Shown here: one piece after another, positions 54,757 through 64,000 of the stretch
Layout of the letters: each line of letters starts with the position of its first letter
Numbering within the stretch: position 1 is the stretch's first letter
Origin: Tetradesmus obliquus
Taxonomy: Eukaryota > Chlorophyta > Chlorophyceae > Sphaeropleales > Scenedesmaceae
NCBI GenBank assembly: GCA_030272155.1
Contig: CP126191.1
Location: 1,758,501-1,822,500, forward strand
Reading direction: 5' to 3'
DNA length: 64,000 nucleotides
Position numbers and translations under genes: made by a program
Notes under the pieces: model-generated
Databases searched by the model: none
What the model was told of the DNA's origin: nothing
What the model saw: the letters and a program-made list of their open reading frames with translations, nothing else

Positions 54757-56813
54757 ATGTCTTTTCCGGTTTCTGCAGTCGCCGCTCCGCAAGTGCTCGG
54801 CTGTGAGGATCACTCTCCTACAACAGCCAAGTGGTTGAAACTGCTGGTGTTGAAGGTACGGTCGCACGACAGCAATACAGCATCAGTGAGCAGACACAAA
54901 TCAATCTGAACACTATCACAATTGATTTGCGGGCTGCCACCTGCAGTGCAAGGACGAGTCTGGCAGGTGAGGGCCAGGCAGGGTTTGCTGCTGGTTGAAC
55001 TGCTGCTCAGCCCCTGCAACATGCACTCACAGAGTCTGACTGGTGTCTGCCTGCAGGGAGTACAACTGGGAGTACGTTGAACGTGTGACAAAGTACAGGG
55101 AGACAGACGGAGTGGCTGTATTTGCCAGGGTAGGTGCCCTGAGTGTCTTGCCTCCAGATCAGCAACAAGCAAGAGCAGCTTACTCAGCAGCGCCTAGGAA
55201 GAGCAGCGGGCGCCTTAGTAGAAAACGGATGCAACAGCCGTTACACACATCTGTGCAGTATTTGTCAACAACACTCTTGCTGACCTGATTCTGCAGGTGG
55301 TCGCCAAGGATCAACCAGATCGCCTGCTTGTGATTGCACAGTGGCGTGCACCTCTTGACACCTTTGTGCTTGAGGTGCGAGCAGTGGCGTCTGCCGTATG
55401 GGCTGTGCTCTGTGCATACCTGCTGCTCTGGTATGCTGCATGCTTCTCGTGATGGCCGGGTTGGCTGCGAGTACCTCCAGGTCCGCTCAATGACATGTCT
55501 ACTGCATGCAATCAGCTGCTGGAGTCAGCAACTGCAGGTAGGGCAGATGCAGTCAGCAGACGCAACAACTTGCACAGCATTCACACGTGTGCACATAGAG
55601 TTTGTATGGTCGCTTGCCTACTGATTGACTCCTTGTTGCTGTTGCCCCGCCGATGCTGCAGCTGCCGGCCGGCATCATTGAAAAGGGCGAGACCATTGAG
55701 CAAGTGGCTGTACGGGAGCTGCAGGAGGAGACAGGTGCGGCTTACAAGGCTCATAAACACAACAGCGGTTGTGAGCCAGCATCTGGCGTGTCGTAACGAT
55801 GCTGCAGCTGCAACCCTTAGCCGCACCCATCTATGGCGCCATGGCGTCTGCACCCACACACTGATTGCATCGCCTCGCAGGCTGGGCTGTGTGGTGGTGG
55901 CTGCGCAGCGTGATGTGCTGTGCTGACAGTGTTGTGTTGTGCCTGCAGGCTACACTGGTGTGCTTGAGCGCGTCACCCCAGAGGCGCCAAACGACCAGGG
56001 GCTGACCAACAGCTGCCTCAACGTAAGCACTCACGGCTCCGCCAGCACTGCTGTCCAGCAGTTGCAGCATAGTATCAGCTTGCAGAACAGCAGTATTCAA
56101 GGGGTAGAGCAAAGCTGCAGCAGCATAAGCCATCCATGCTTGCAGGAAATCAAGTGCAGCAGGCACCAGTCTGGCAGGAACTGTAGCGTCGCCTGTGGTG
56201 CTCCGAGTGTGCCCCATCAGAAATGCTCAACATGAAACAAGTGCACAGCGTGTTTTGCATGCTGATGGCTGTGTTGTTGATTGCTGCTGCCTGCAGTTTG
56301 GGTTTGCCACTGTTGACGCTGCAGCGCCAGAGAACGCCAACCCACAGCCCTCGCCAGAGGTGAGCCGAGCGCTGCTGCGCATGCAGGCATGCACATCCCT
56401 GTTCATAGGCCTATTGAGCTGTGCCTGCAAGGCAGCTTTCTTCAGCACCGAATTGTAGCATCTTAAAGCTTTGCATGTTGCCGCACTGCCTGCCGGCACA
56501 TCACGGCACTCGTGCTGCATCTGCACGTGTCACATGCACCCGCTGCACTGCGCACATGCCACACCATGCCATAAGCCCGCCACTGGCCGTACTATCGACG
56601 CTGGCTTATGTACTTGCTGTCGCCCGTGTTTCTTAATTGCTGCAGCTGGGTGAGACGCTGCAAGTGCTGCTGCTGCCCATCAAAGGCCTTGCAGGCACAC
56701 TGCTGCAGCTGAAGGCGCAGCACAGCTGGGCGATTGACAGCCGCTTGCTGGCTTTTGCCTTGGGTCTGGACTACGCAGCCAGCATCAGCAGCAACCCCGC
56801 AAGCAGCAACTAG
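54757..56813 (+). CDS. NUDT5: Nudix hydrolase, ADP-sugar pyrophosphatase (NUDT5-like)
   Basis: Hydrolyses ADP-ribose/ADP-sugars, by family. Exons 54757-54855, 54947-54966 (20-base microexon), 55057-55129, 55297-55374, 55662-55734, 55949-56022, 56297-56359 and 56646-56813 give 215 residues in one frame; human NUDT5 has 219. The microexon (CKDESG) is needed to keep frame between LKLLVLK and REYNWEYVER. The Nudix box is built as GIIEKGETIEQVAVRELQEE followed by TG, matching Gx5Ex7REUxEExGU with the metal-binding Glu residues. DGVAVFAR, QWRAPLDTFVLELPAG and NDQGLTNSCLN are typical of the ADP-ribose pyrophosphatase subgroup. No targeting peptide is evident. Confidence 0.9.
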
Positions 56814-56898
56814 CTGTATTGCTGGACTGCAACAAGCTTCATTTTCATTGCTTACCCTTCTAGCAGGTTATTTGCAAGAACTGCGGCAGCCTAGCAAG

Positions 56899-58011
56899 AT
56901 GAGCGGAGACAGCGCAGTCGAGGTCCTGGATCCTGCTGCTGCAGTCGCATCCATTGTCGATCCCCTGCCGACCCCAGAGGAGATTGCAAGCGCAGCAGCA
57001 GCTGCAGCAGCACACAGGCCCAGCAGCCTTAAAGAGGAGAGTGCTGCAGCAGCCAGTTTGAAGGGCCTGGGCAAGGGCCTGGGTGGTGCAGGCCTGGCAA
57101 GCAAGCGCAAGTCCAAGGGCGGCAGCACCATAAGTGCTGCCACAGCACCTGCTGCACTCGCTGTGCGCAGGGACCTGGCAGCACCCAGCGGCGGTGGCGC
57201 TAGGGGCAGCAGTGCAGGGCCATCCAGGGCTGGAGCCGCAGCAGCCGCAGCGGCGGCTGCTGGTGGTGCTGCGGACGGTGGTGCGGCTGCAGGGACGGCA
57301 GCGTCTAGCGGCAGCGGGGCAGCAGGCAGGGTGCTTCAGAAGGAGGCTGATGGTGCGCGCAGCTTCAATCTGAAGCTGTCGGATGACTCGCTGGACAATG
57401 AGGAGAATGAGGAGGAGGAGTGGGAGTCTGCCAGCACAGATGAGGTGAGCAGCAGTTGAGGTGCAGGGGCCGAGCAGCTGACATATGCGTAGTGTTCTGC
57501 GGAAGGCATCTGTGCGGCATGCAGTAGCTGGCAGCTGTGAAGAGCAGGATAAATGTTGTCAGTGCCAAAATCAGCAATCTTGAACCAGATGCATCAGAAC
57601 ATGCAAAGCTGGCATGTCAGCATGTGGCCAGGCACCACTGTGCTCATGCCTGTGGGATCTATATAAAGCATGCAAGCCCGTGCGCCTCATCGTCCGTTGT
57701 AATGCCCGACTTCACCATTTTGTGCCTGCTGTGCACTGCAGGACGTCATTGAGCTTGACCTGACTGGCGAGGCGCCTGTGCCGCGTGGCGCCAAGGCTGC
57801 CGGCCGCGCCAGCAGCAGCAACGGCCCGGCAGCAGGCAAGGCAGCTGCAACAAGCGTCAGCAGCAGCAGCAGCCCAGCAAGCTGGCGGGAGTGGGTTGAG
57901 GAGTCCTTTGACTCCTCTGCCCTGCTGCTGGCTGGTGGGGTGCTGGCGGTGTGTGCTGGTAGCCTGCTGGTGCTAGGTGGTGTGGCCTGGACGCGCAGCA
58001 GGGGCAGCTGA
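56899..58011 (+). CDS. Tail-anchored acidic protein of unknown function
   Basis: Exons 56899-57444 and 57742-58011 give 271 residues; ATG at 56899 lies 85 bases after the Nudix stop. The N-terminal part is Ala/Gly/Ser-rich with a basic KRKSKGG patch. An acidic stretch follows (DNEENEEEEWESASTDEDVI, spanning the intron), then more low complexity. WREWVEESFDSSALLLAGGV leads into one C-terminal hydrophobic helix ending SLLVLGGVAWTRSRGS. A single helix with a short basic tail suggests tail-anchoring in ER, mitochondrial or plastid outer membrane, which is inference. No domain was recognised. Intron readthrough would stop after four codons. Confidence 0.6.
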
Positions 58012-58629
58012 GCCAGTGATAGCTCGGCATATTGCCGCTTCTGTGTGGTGCCAGGCTTCGCAGCTGTGCCTGGTTGGGACGTGGCAATGACAGGTGGAGG
58101 AGAGTGTGATTGGGTGGCGTCTGAAGGGCCGGCTGCAACGTCAGCAGTAGCACAGGTGTGTACGAAGGGCCCAGGAGCGCTTTGTCTGCCAATGGTGGTT
58201 GCAGGCTGAGGCAGCTGCAGCGTCAATCTGCTGCCGGTAGGTTGCGGGTGAACGGGACGCTGTTAGCACAGTTGTAAAGGACATGAGGTGAATTACTGCG
58301 GCTTTGTTGTTCTCAGCTTCCCGAAGCGGATCCACGGGTCGCCAGGCCGGTGTACAGCAGCAGCAGTAGCAGTACAATTGTCATGTGCATCTCACGAGCT
58401 ACAAGCGGCTGCTCGAAAGCGTTATGTAAGGACTTGAGCTAAGTAGCAGACGCACGCTGCAATGACTTGAGTGGACTTCTGTTACTGACACGAGTACAAC
58501 TGATCAATTCCTCCAATTGCCGTTCCCTAGAGCTCGAGAAATCCTTTAGTCGCAGTATATCAATGATCTTGATTCAAGAAATTTACCGACGTTGCTAAGC
58601 ATAAGATATTCTCGGTCGTAGGAGCAAGA
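58012..58629. promoter_or_regulatory. Upstream region of the PPT gene
   Basis: Holds the 3' untranslated region of the tail-anchored protein gene and the promoter of the translocator. More AT-rich from about 58400 onward. No further gene. Confidence 0.5.
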
Positions 58630-60170
58630 ATGCAGTCGGCGCGGGGCACTGTTGCCCAGCGGTGCAGTCTCCTATCGCCACGCATAGCGCATATTGCTCC
58701 CAGGGTAGCACAACCTTCTAGTGTGAGGCTGCAACGCCAGCCTCAGCTCTTGCAGCCCGTGAGTCAGCAGCAGCAGGTTGCAGCAGCAGGTCTAGCAAGC
58801 AGCAGGCAAAGCAGCGATGAGCCAAGGGCAAGCAGCGTCGTCTGCCATGCAGCAGCAGCAGATGCAGCAGGTGAGGCTTGCTGGCCTTTCTGAGCAGCTG
58901 CTGCAGGATGACACTGTCGGCATCCAACTATTTGACATGCTGGAGCGCACAGCTTGCAGCGCACAGTTTGTAGCGGGCGAAACCTGTTGCAGCGTGCAAC
59001 CGCCGCCATTTCAACATTATTTGTTTGCTTTTCTGATATCGAGCTATGCATTGCACCTTAGCTTTGGTGGCTGCAGTCAAGATCATGCAGAGATGGTCAA
59101 CCAACAGTCCACACACAAATCCAGCAGCGGTGCTGGTTGTAGCTCCAGATGTGGCACAGCTGCGAACAGCAGTATGGCTGCTTGTTTCTTTGCAGTTGGC
59201 ACAGCTTTCTGTGCAGGCACTTGATCATGCATAGGCCTCATAGCTAAGGATGTGTCATTGTATCGTGTTTGTGCACATGCAGCGTCAGATGACAAGCCAG
59301 TTGGCAAAGTGGCAGGCTTGGTAGGGCTGGGAGCACTCTTTGCTGGCTGGTACCTGGCAAACATCTACTTCAACATGTAAGCAGCAGCTTGTGGCAATCA
59401 TCTAGGCAGGCAGGGAGGCAGGCAGGCAAGCAGGCAGCTGTATGCAGCTAGCCAGCAAAGTCCTCGGCGTATTGGTGGGCGCTGCATGCACCATGCAGCG
59501 CCATTGTTATGCCAGCACACGGTCCTGCAGGCCTGCCAACGGGATGTTGCGCCGCGCTGCATGGCAACGGGTCCATTCACGAGTGCCAGCACAGCTGTTC
59601 ATTTCTCCAGCCTGCGATAATGTCGTTCTCTGCCAACCTGCACGCCTGCATACAGCAGGCCACATGCTGCACGCGGCCATCTCCTGCCTTCCACACTCAC
59701 CCATGACGTTGTGCACTTGTATGCATTGTCTTGCAGCTTCAACAAGACGCTGCTGAAGACGTTCCCCTACCCTCTGTCAATCACAAACATCCAGGTGAGC
59801 AGCGCCAGCACACATTGCAGCATCATGCTGTGCCCCTAGCAGCAGCACACGCAACAGCGCAGCCATGTGGTGGTGAGTGTGGACATGCATTGCAGATGCA
59901 ACTTGTTCATTGCCCAGGCATGTCAACTGCAGCACGAATAGGTGGGTTGCGGCATTGCGGCGGCATTAGAAGCATTCGCGCTTGCTGTATGCCAGCCAAT
60001 GGTTCGTGCTCCTGCACTCTTTTGCATCACATTAACAAAGCTTCCTGCCTGCTGCCTGGCTTGTCTTGCTGTATGGTCTTTGTGTTGCAGTTTGCGATCG
60101 GCATTGGGCTGTCGTGTCTGTTCTGGCTGACAGGCGTTGTGAAGCGACCGCAGCTGGATGCAAAGACGGT

Positions 60171-60202
<32 letters not shown>

Positions 60203-61324
60203 GTGACCATGGAAGCAGGGATGGCTGCAAGTGCAGACACGGTACTGGGCGCATGTAGCTTGCTCAGCAGCGCTGCCAGCTGCAGCACCAGCAGCAGCGC
60301 CCACAGAGGCAATCTCGGCAGCTGCTAACACTATGTGGAAGACACACTGTCATATCTGTGCCGGTGGCAGGGGTGCTGTCCACCGCAAGCAGCGGCAGAG
60401 GCATGCTAGTTGAGCACACATTTGTAGGTGCTACGCCCCCAGCGCACACCACTCACCCATGCTTCACACTGAACTGCTTTGTGCATTGCTGCTTTTGCAT
60501 TTGCTGCTGCTGCTGCTGCTGCCGCAGATTGCGTCTGTGTACCCGCTGGCCATCATCCACGTGCTGGGCAACGTGCTCACGAATGTCAGCCTGGGCAAGG
60601 TGGCGGTCTCCTTCACACACACCGTCAAGGTGCGGCCATGGGGCTGTGCTGTTGTCTTATGGTCTTGATTGGTGGCGCAAAGAGACGGCTGCAGCGTTGA
60701 CTCAGCCCATCAGCAGCGCCTCTGTGCTGTGGCTACAGCGAGAGCAGCGTGCAGCTGCCTGCAAATGCAGCTTGACAGCGTGGTGGCTGTCTTTTGTACC
60801 AGACAGGCAGCAGTCGTGAAAGCTTGATGAGATGAGGGCGTCGAGCCTGCGGCACAGCACAGCAAGCAACTGGCGCAGGTGCGCCATGTTGGCGCGGCTG
60901 CTATGCTGCTCTGTGCGCAACATAAGGCCGCGGCAATGTCCCGCCGGTTCCTGTATCATAAAGCAACCAGCGTCCTCTCTCAAGTCTTCATCAACTGTCT
61001 CGCAAGCATTCTCATGTGTTTTTCACCTGCTTTGTTGTGCAGGCCATGGAGCCGTTCTTCTCTGTGATCATGTCGGCCATCTTCCTGGGTGACGTGCCGC
61101 CCGTGCCTGTGCTGGTGACACTCATCCCCATCGTGGGAGGTGTGATCATGGCCAGCCTGAGTGAGACAACCTTCAACTGGACTGGCTTCCTGGCAGCCAT
61201 GTTCAGCAACATCACCTTCCAGAGCAGGAACGTGCTCAGCAAGAAGTTCATGATCAGCAAGGTGGGAAGTTTGGCGGCGGACTGGGAGGTTTCGAGCGCG
61301 AAGTACGAGATGAGGACGCAATGC

Positions 61325-61371
<47 letters not shown>

Positions 61372-62723
61372 GTATCTGGTGGCTGCAAGCCTCCGTGTTT
61401 GCTCCACCCGTCATTTGTCGTTGATTGTCACATGTTCATGGTACTTCAAGTTGCTCACTGCTCACATGTGACCGACTGCCTCCTGCCTGTGTGTGGCTGT
61501 GTGTGGCTGTGCGGCTGTGCTGTTGGCGTGTCTTGTGCAGGGTGCGCTGGACAACATGAACCTGTTCCAGGTCATCACCATCATGGCCTTCTTCATGCTG
61601 CTGCCGGTGTCCATCCTCATCGAGGGCCTGCCCATCCTGCCACACAACCTGGCAGCAGCGGTGAGCTGCGATTACAGTGTAGATAAGAGAACAGTGTTTG
61701 CTACCGTTTGTCAACATATGTTTTTACATGTGTGTGCTGGGGTCCGTCGACCGTACCAGTAAGGGACACATGCATGCAGGTGCTCGGATCGCCCCCATCC
61801 TGTACCGTGTGCTGTCTCATGCTAGCTGTCGAGCTGCCCAATCCCTGTTGCTCCATGACGTTCCTGCACTGCCAACCCCCTGCCTTGCAGCGCCACGTCA
61901 GCACACCCATACCTCAGTCTCAACCAATGTTGTCTGCTGTGCTATGTTATGTGTGCCGTGAATCGCTGTCAGCACTGCCTCCCCAACTCATGTCTGCTGT
62001 CATGCCATGTGCATGCATGTTCATGTGCATTGCTGCAGGGCCTGGACAGTCTAGCACTGCCACCCCACAGGCTCTCACATCATCGTAACTTGTCTACTGT
62101 GCTATGCCGTGTGTGCATTCACTGCTGCAGGGCCTGGACAGCGCAGCGCAGGCAGACCTGTTCCGGCGACTGCTGTCTGCCGGCATCTGCTTCCACGGCT
62201 ACCAGCAGCTCTCCTACATGATCCTGTCGCGGGTGACGCCGGTGACGCACAGCATCGGCAACTGCGTGAAGCGCGTGGTGGTCATTGTGGCCAGCGTCAT
62301 CGCCTTCCAGAACCCCATGTCCACGCAGAACGCCATGGGTGAGGCCCGCTCTGCGCTGTTTTTTATTTTATGGAATGCCTTGTTGGTAGCCTGTTACATG
62401 TGGCTTTGGTCCTGCTGGTGCTGTCCAAAGAGCCTCTGGGGTGCCTGGTGCTGTTCCAGTAGTGCCTGTGACAATGCATACATCGAGCAGCTGTATAGCG
62501 AGCCAGAAGAAGACGCCGGCGGCACTTTGCACCTTTTCTCCAGAGCTGTTACCTGTGTGACTTGTGACTGCTGAGCGTGCAGATGCTTGGACTGTAGTGA
62601 AACGGTTGCTGGCTGCCCTGCGCTTGGAACTGTCCCGCAGGTACCGCACTGGCCATGTTTGGAGTGTTCCTGTACTCCCAGGCAAAGCGGAAGTACAAGG
62701 GCAACAAGCCCAAGGCAGCATAA
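58630..62723 (+). CDS. PPT: Plastid phosphoenolpyruvate/phosphate translocator
   Basis: Exchanges phosphoenolpyruvate for phosphate across the inner plastid envelope. Nine exons (58630-58870, 59283-59376, 59737-59794, 60091-60168, 60528-60629, 61043-61261, 61541-61660, 62131-62338, 62641-62723) give 400 residues, typical length. The first 80 residues are Arg/Ser/Gln/Ala-rich without acidic residues until late, a transit peptide. The mature part shows [97 protein letters not shown] and [20 protein letters not shown]. The [16 protein letters not shown] region fits PPT rather than triose-phosphate translocators (ARVAPLTHAVGNVLKR type). It ends [13 protein letters not shown]. Confidence 0.93.
60169..60201. 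repeat. (CAG)n run starting inside a PPT donor
   Basis: GTGAG is followed directly by about ten CAG units. The same intron ends with a CTG run before GCCGCAG at 60527. Confidence 0.92.
61325..61369. repeat. (CAG)15 run in PPT intron
   Basis: Lies about 65 bases after the donor at 61261. Confidence 0.92.
62028..62065 (+). repeat. Upstream copy of PPT exon 8 start
   Basis: TTGCTGCAG then GGCCTGGACAGTCTAGCACT repeats the acceptor and first codons (GLDSAA) of exon 62131-62338, 94 bases ahead of it. Confidence 0.8.
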
Positions 62724-64000
62724 GCAGCAGCAGCAGCAGCAGCAGCAAGCGCAGGCACGGCAGCAGACCCTGCAGCAGCTGCAGGGACAGGAAGCGCAGC
62801 AGCACTGGGTTCGGCTGTTGCAAGCACAGCAGCAGCTCGCATGAGGTTGTGATGCAGCGGTTCGTGTTGTCAGCCGCAACTCAGGCACAAGTGTGGGTGC
62901 TGGTGTTGCACTGCCTATGGCGTGGGTGCTGGCATCTGGAGGGCTGCAGGTCAACAGTTGGGCATGCTGCCATCATGGGCAATGGAGGGCAGGGGGTCAT
63001 GTGCATAGTGCAGCAAAGCCAAGCAGCAACAGCGCGGCCAACGACTGCTGCATTGCAGCAATCATCTTTACTCTATTGTGTTTTGGGCAAATGGCGGAGC
63101 ATTTTGTGTCTTGCAGGGCGCAGCTACATGCAGGCAGCTGTGTCTGGGGCCGCGTCGCGTGCATGATTATGTGCATGCCTGTGTTCTGTGTCTGGCATGA
63201 CAATGCCATAGGGTTTGCATGCAGGTCCCTGACCCACCAGGCTTGCACAGCACGTGTCTCTTAGTGGGTATTGTGCCACATGCACAGCGTGCATCTGTGC
63301 ACATGTGTTTGTCAGGCGGCAGTGAAGTGAGCATCGGGCGACTATGGCAATGCAATGCAACTTGAAGGTGCTCGATCCGCTTGCATTGTACTGCCTAGTG
63401 CAGCACCTGCGGTGGGACTCGCAAGCTGCAGCTGTACAGAGGCAGCACCGGTACATTCTCCAAAGGCTGCTTTTTTGGTTGCATGGTGTGGTGGCGGCTG
63501 ACTGGGTGCACAGGTTCGGGTTCCAGATTGTTGCCAGTGCAGGCAGGCGATTAGTTGCCGCTGCAGGCGCATAGTTGCTGGTACATGCTCCTTGCTGGTT
63601 GCCTGCAGATAGCCCTGCATGCACCGCCAGCAGATGACCAGGCATGTATCTGGTGATACCAGACTCTCATTGTGTTTGTTAGGGGCTTGCAGGTTGCCTG
63701 TTAGGGTATGATTGACATTGCTGCACTTGGTCACATAAGATGACAGAAATTGACAGCATTCGCGATGTGGTTTGAATCTTGGATGCTGGCTGCCTGGCAT
63801 GTTGTTGTGGCAGGGCATATAGGTCCAGATAAAGTATCTGTGGTGCATCAGAGGATAGATAGTTCAGGTGCTGTGAAGCACCTGCCACTGGCAAGGCATC
63901 ATCCTTATTCAAGGTGTGACATCGAGCCCTGCCTACTAGCCATGGCGCGGCCTATATGCCGCATGCATGCTGGGGTATCCTTCACAGACTGGGCGCTCCT
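62724..64000. other. 3' flank of the PPT gene to window end
   Basis: Probably the 3' untranslated region and then intergenic sequence. Starts with a (CAG)8 run at about 62725-62750. No gene with motif or splice support was recognised. Confidence 0.45.

Overview
The window looks like nuclear DNA of a green alga (Chlorophyta, probably Chlorophyceae). Evidence: a plastid phosphoenolpyruvate/phosphate translocator with a transit-peptide-like N-terminus; very intron-dense genes with GTGAG/GTGCG donors and TGCAG acceptors; heavy CAG/CTG triplet runs coding poly-Gln, poly-Ala and poly-Ser; and TTTAGGG-type telomere-like motifs. No prokaryotic operon signals were seen. The exact genus is not determinable from what is shown.

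Layout. 246-3346 (-): membrane-anchored epoxide hydrolase, 3' end off the left edge. 4003-8179 (-): 915-residue EF-hand protein with seven DI-x-G motifs. 9216-14370 (+): WRN-type DEDDy 3'-5' exonuclease, interrupted by a 2.6-kb intron that holds inverted GGAGTACTCC arrays and a 195-bp telomere-repeat hairpin. 15805-22108 or further (-): ABCG half-transporter. 23688-24703 (+): internally deleted hAT transposase gene. 25944-35154 (-): bifunctional mRNA capping enzyme, 18 exons. 35790-38977 (+): ERp29-like ER protein. 39975-43544 (-): CIAO1 WD40 protein. 43752-about 46165 (-): unidentified multi-pass membrane protein. 47801-50744 (-): zinc-finger, Gln-rich putative transcription factor. 51608-53772 (-): TMEM33/Pom33 family. 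53973-54493 (-): 65-residue protein. 54757-56813 (+): NUDT5-like Nudix hydrolase. 56899-58011 (+): tail-anchored acidic protein. 58630-62723 (+): plastid PPT. For eleven genes (EF-hand, capping enzyme, ERp29, CIAO1, zinc finger, TMEM33, 65-residue protein, Nudix, tail-anchored, PPT, and the exonuclease from 9216) the exon chains were worked out by hand; lengths and phases add up to uninterrupted reading frames.

The genes are mostly unrelated housekeeping functions: mRNA capping, Fe-S assembly, ER folding, nuclear pore/ER shaping, nucleotide-sugar clean-up, plastid carbon exchange and membrane transport. Three divergent pairs share short upstream regions: EF-hand/exonuclease, capping enzyme/ERp29, and 65-residue protein/Nudix.

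The most striking signal is in the introns. Many exon ends are repeated as decayed tandem copies just outside the exon: the 5' end of an exon, with its acceptor, reappears one to four times upstream, and the 3' end, with its donor, reappears one to four times downstream. These splice-junction echoes occur in at least five genes. Triplet expansions show a similar polarity, usually CAG just after donors and CTG just before acceptors, so several introns carry complementary ends.
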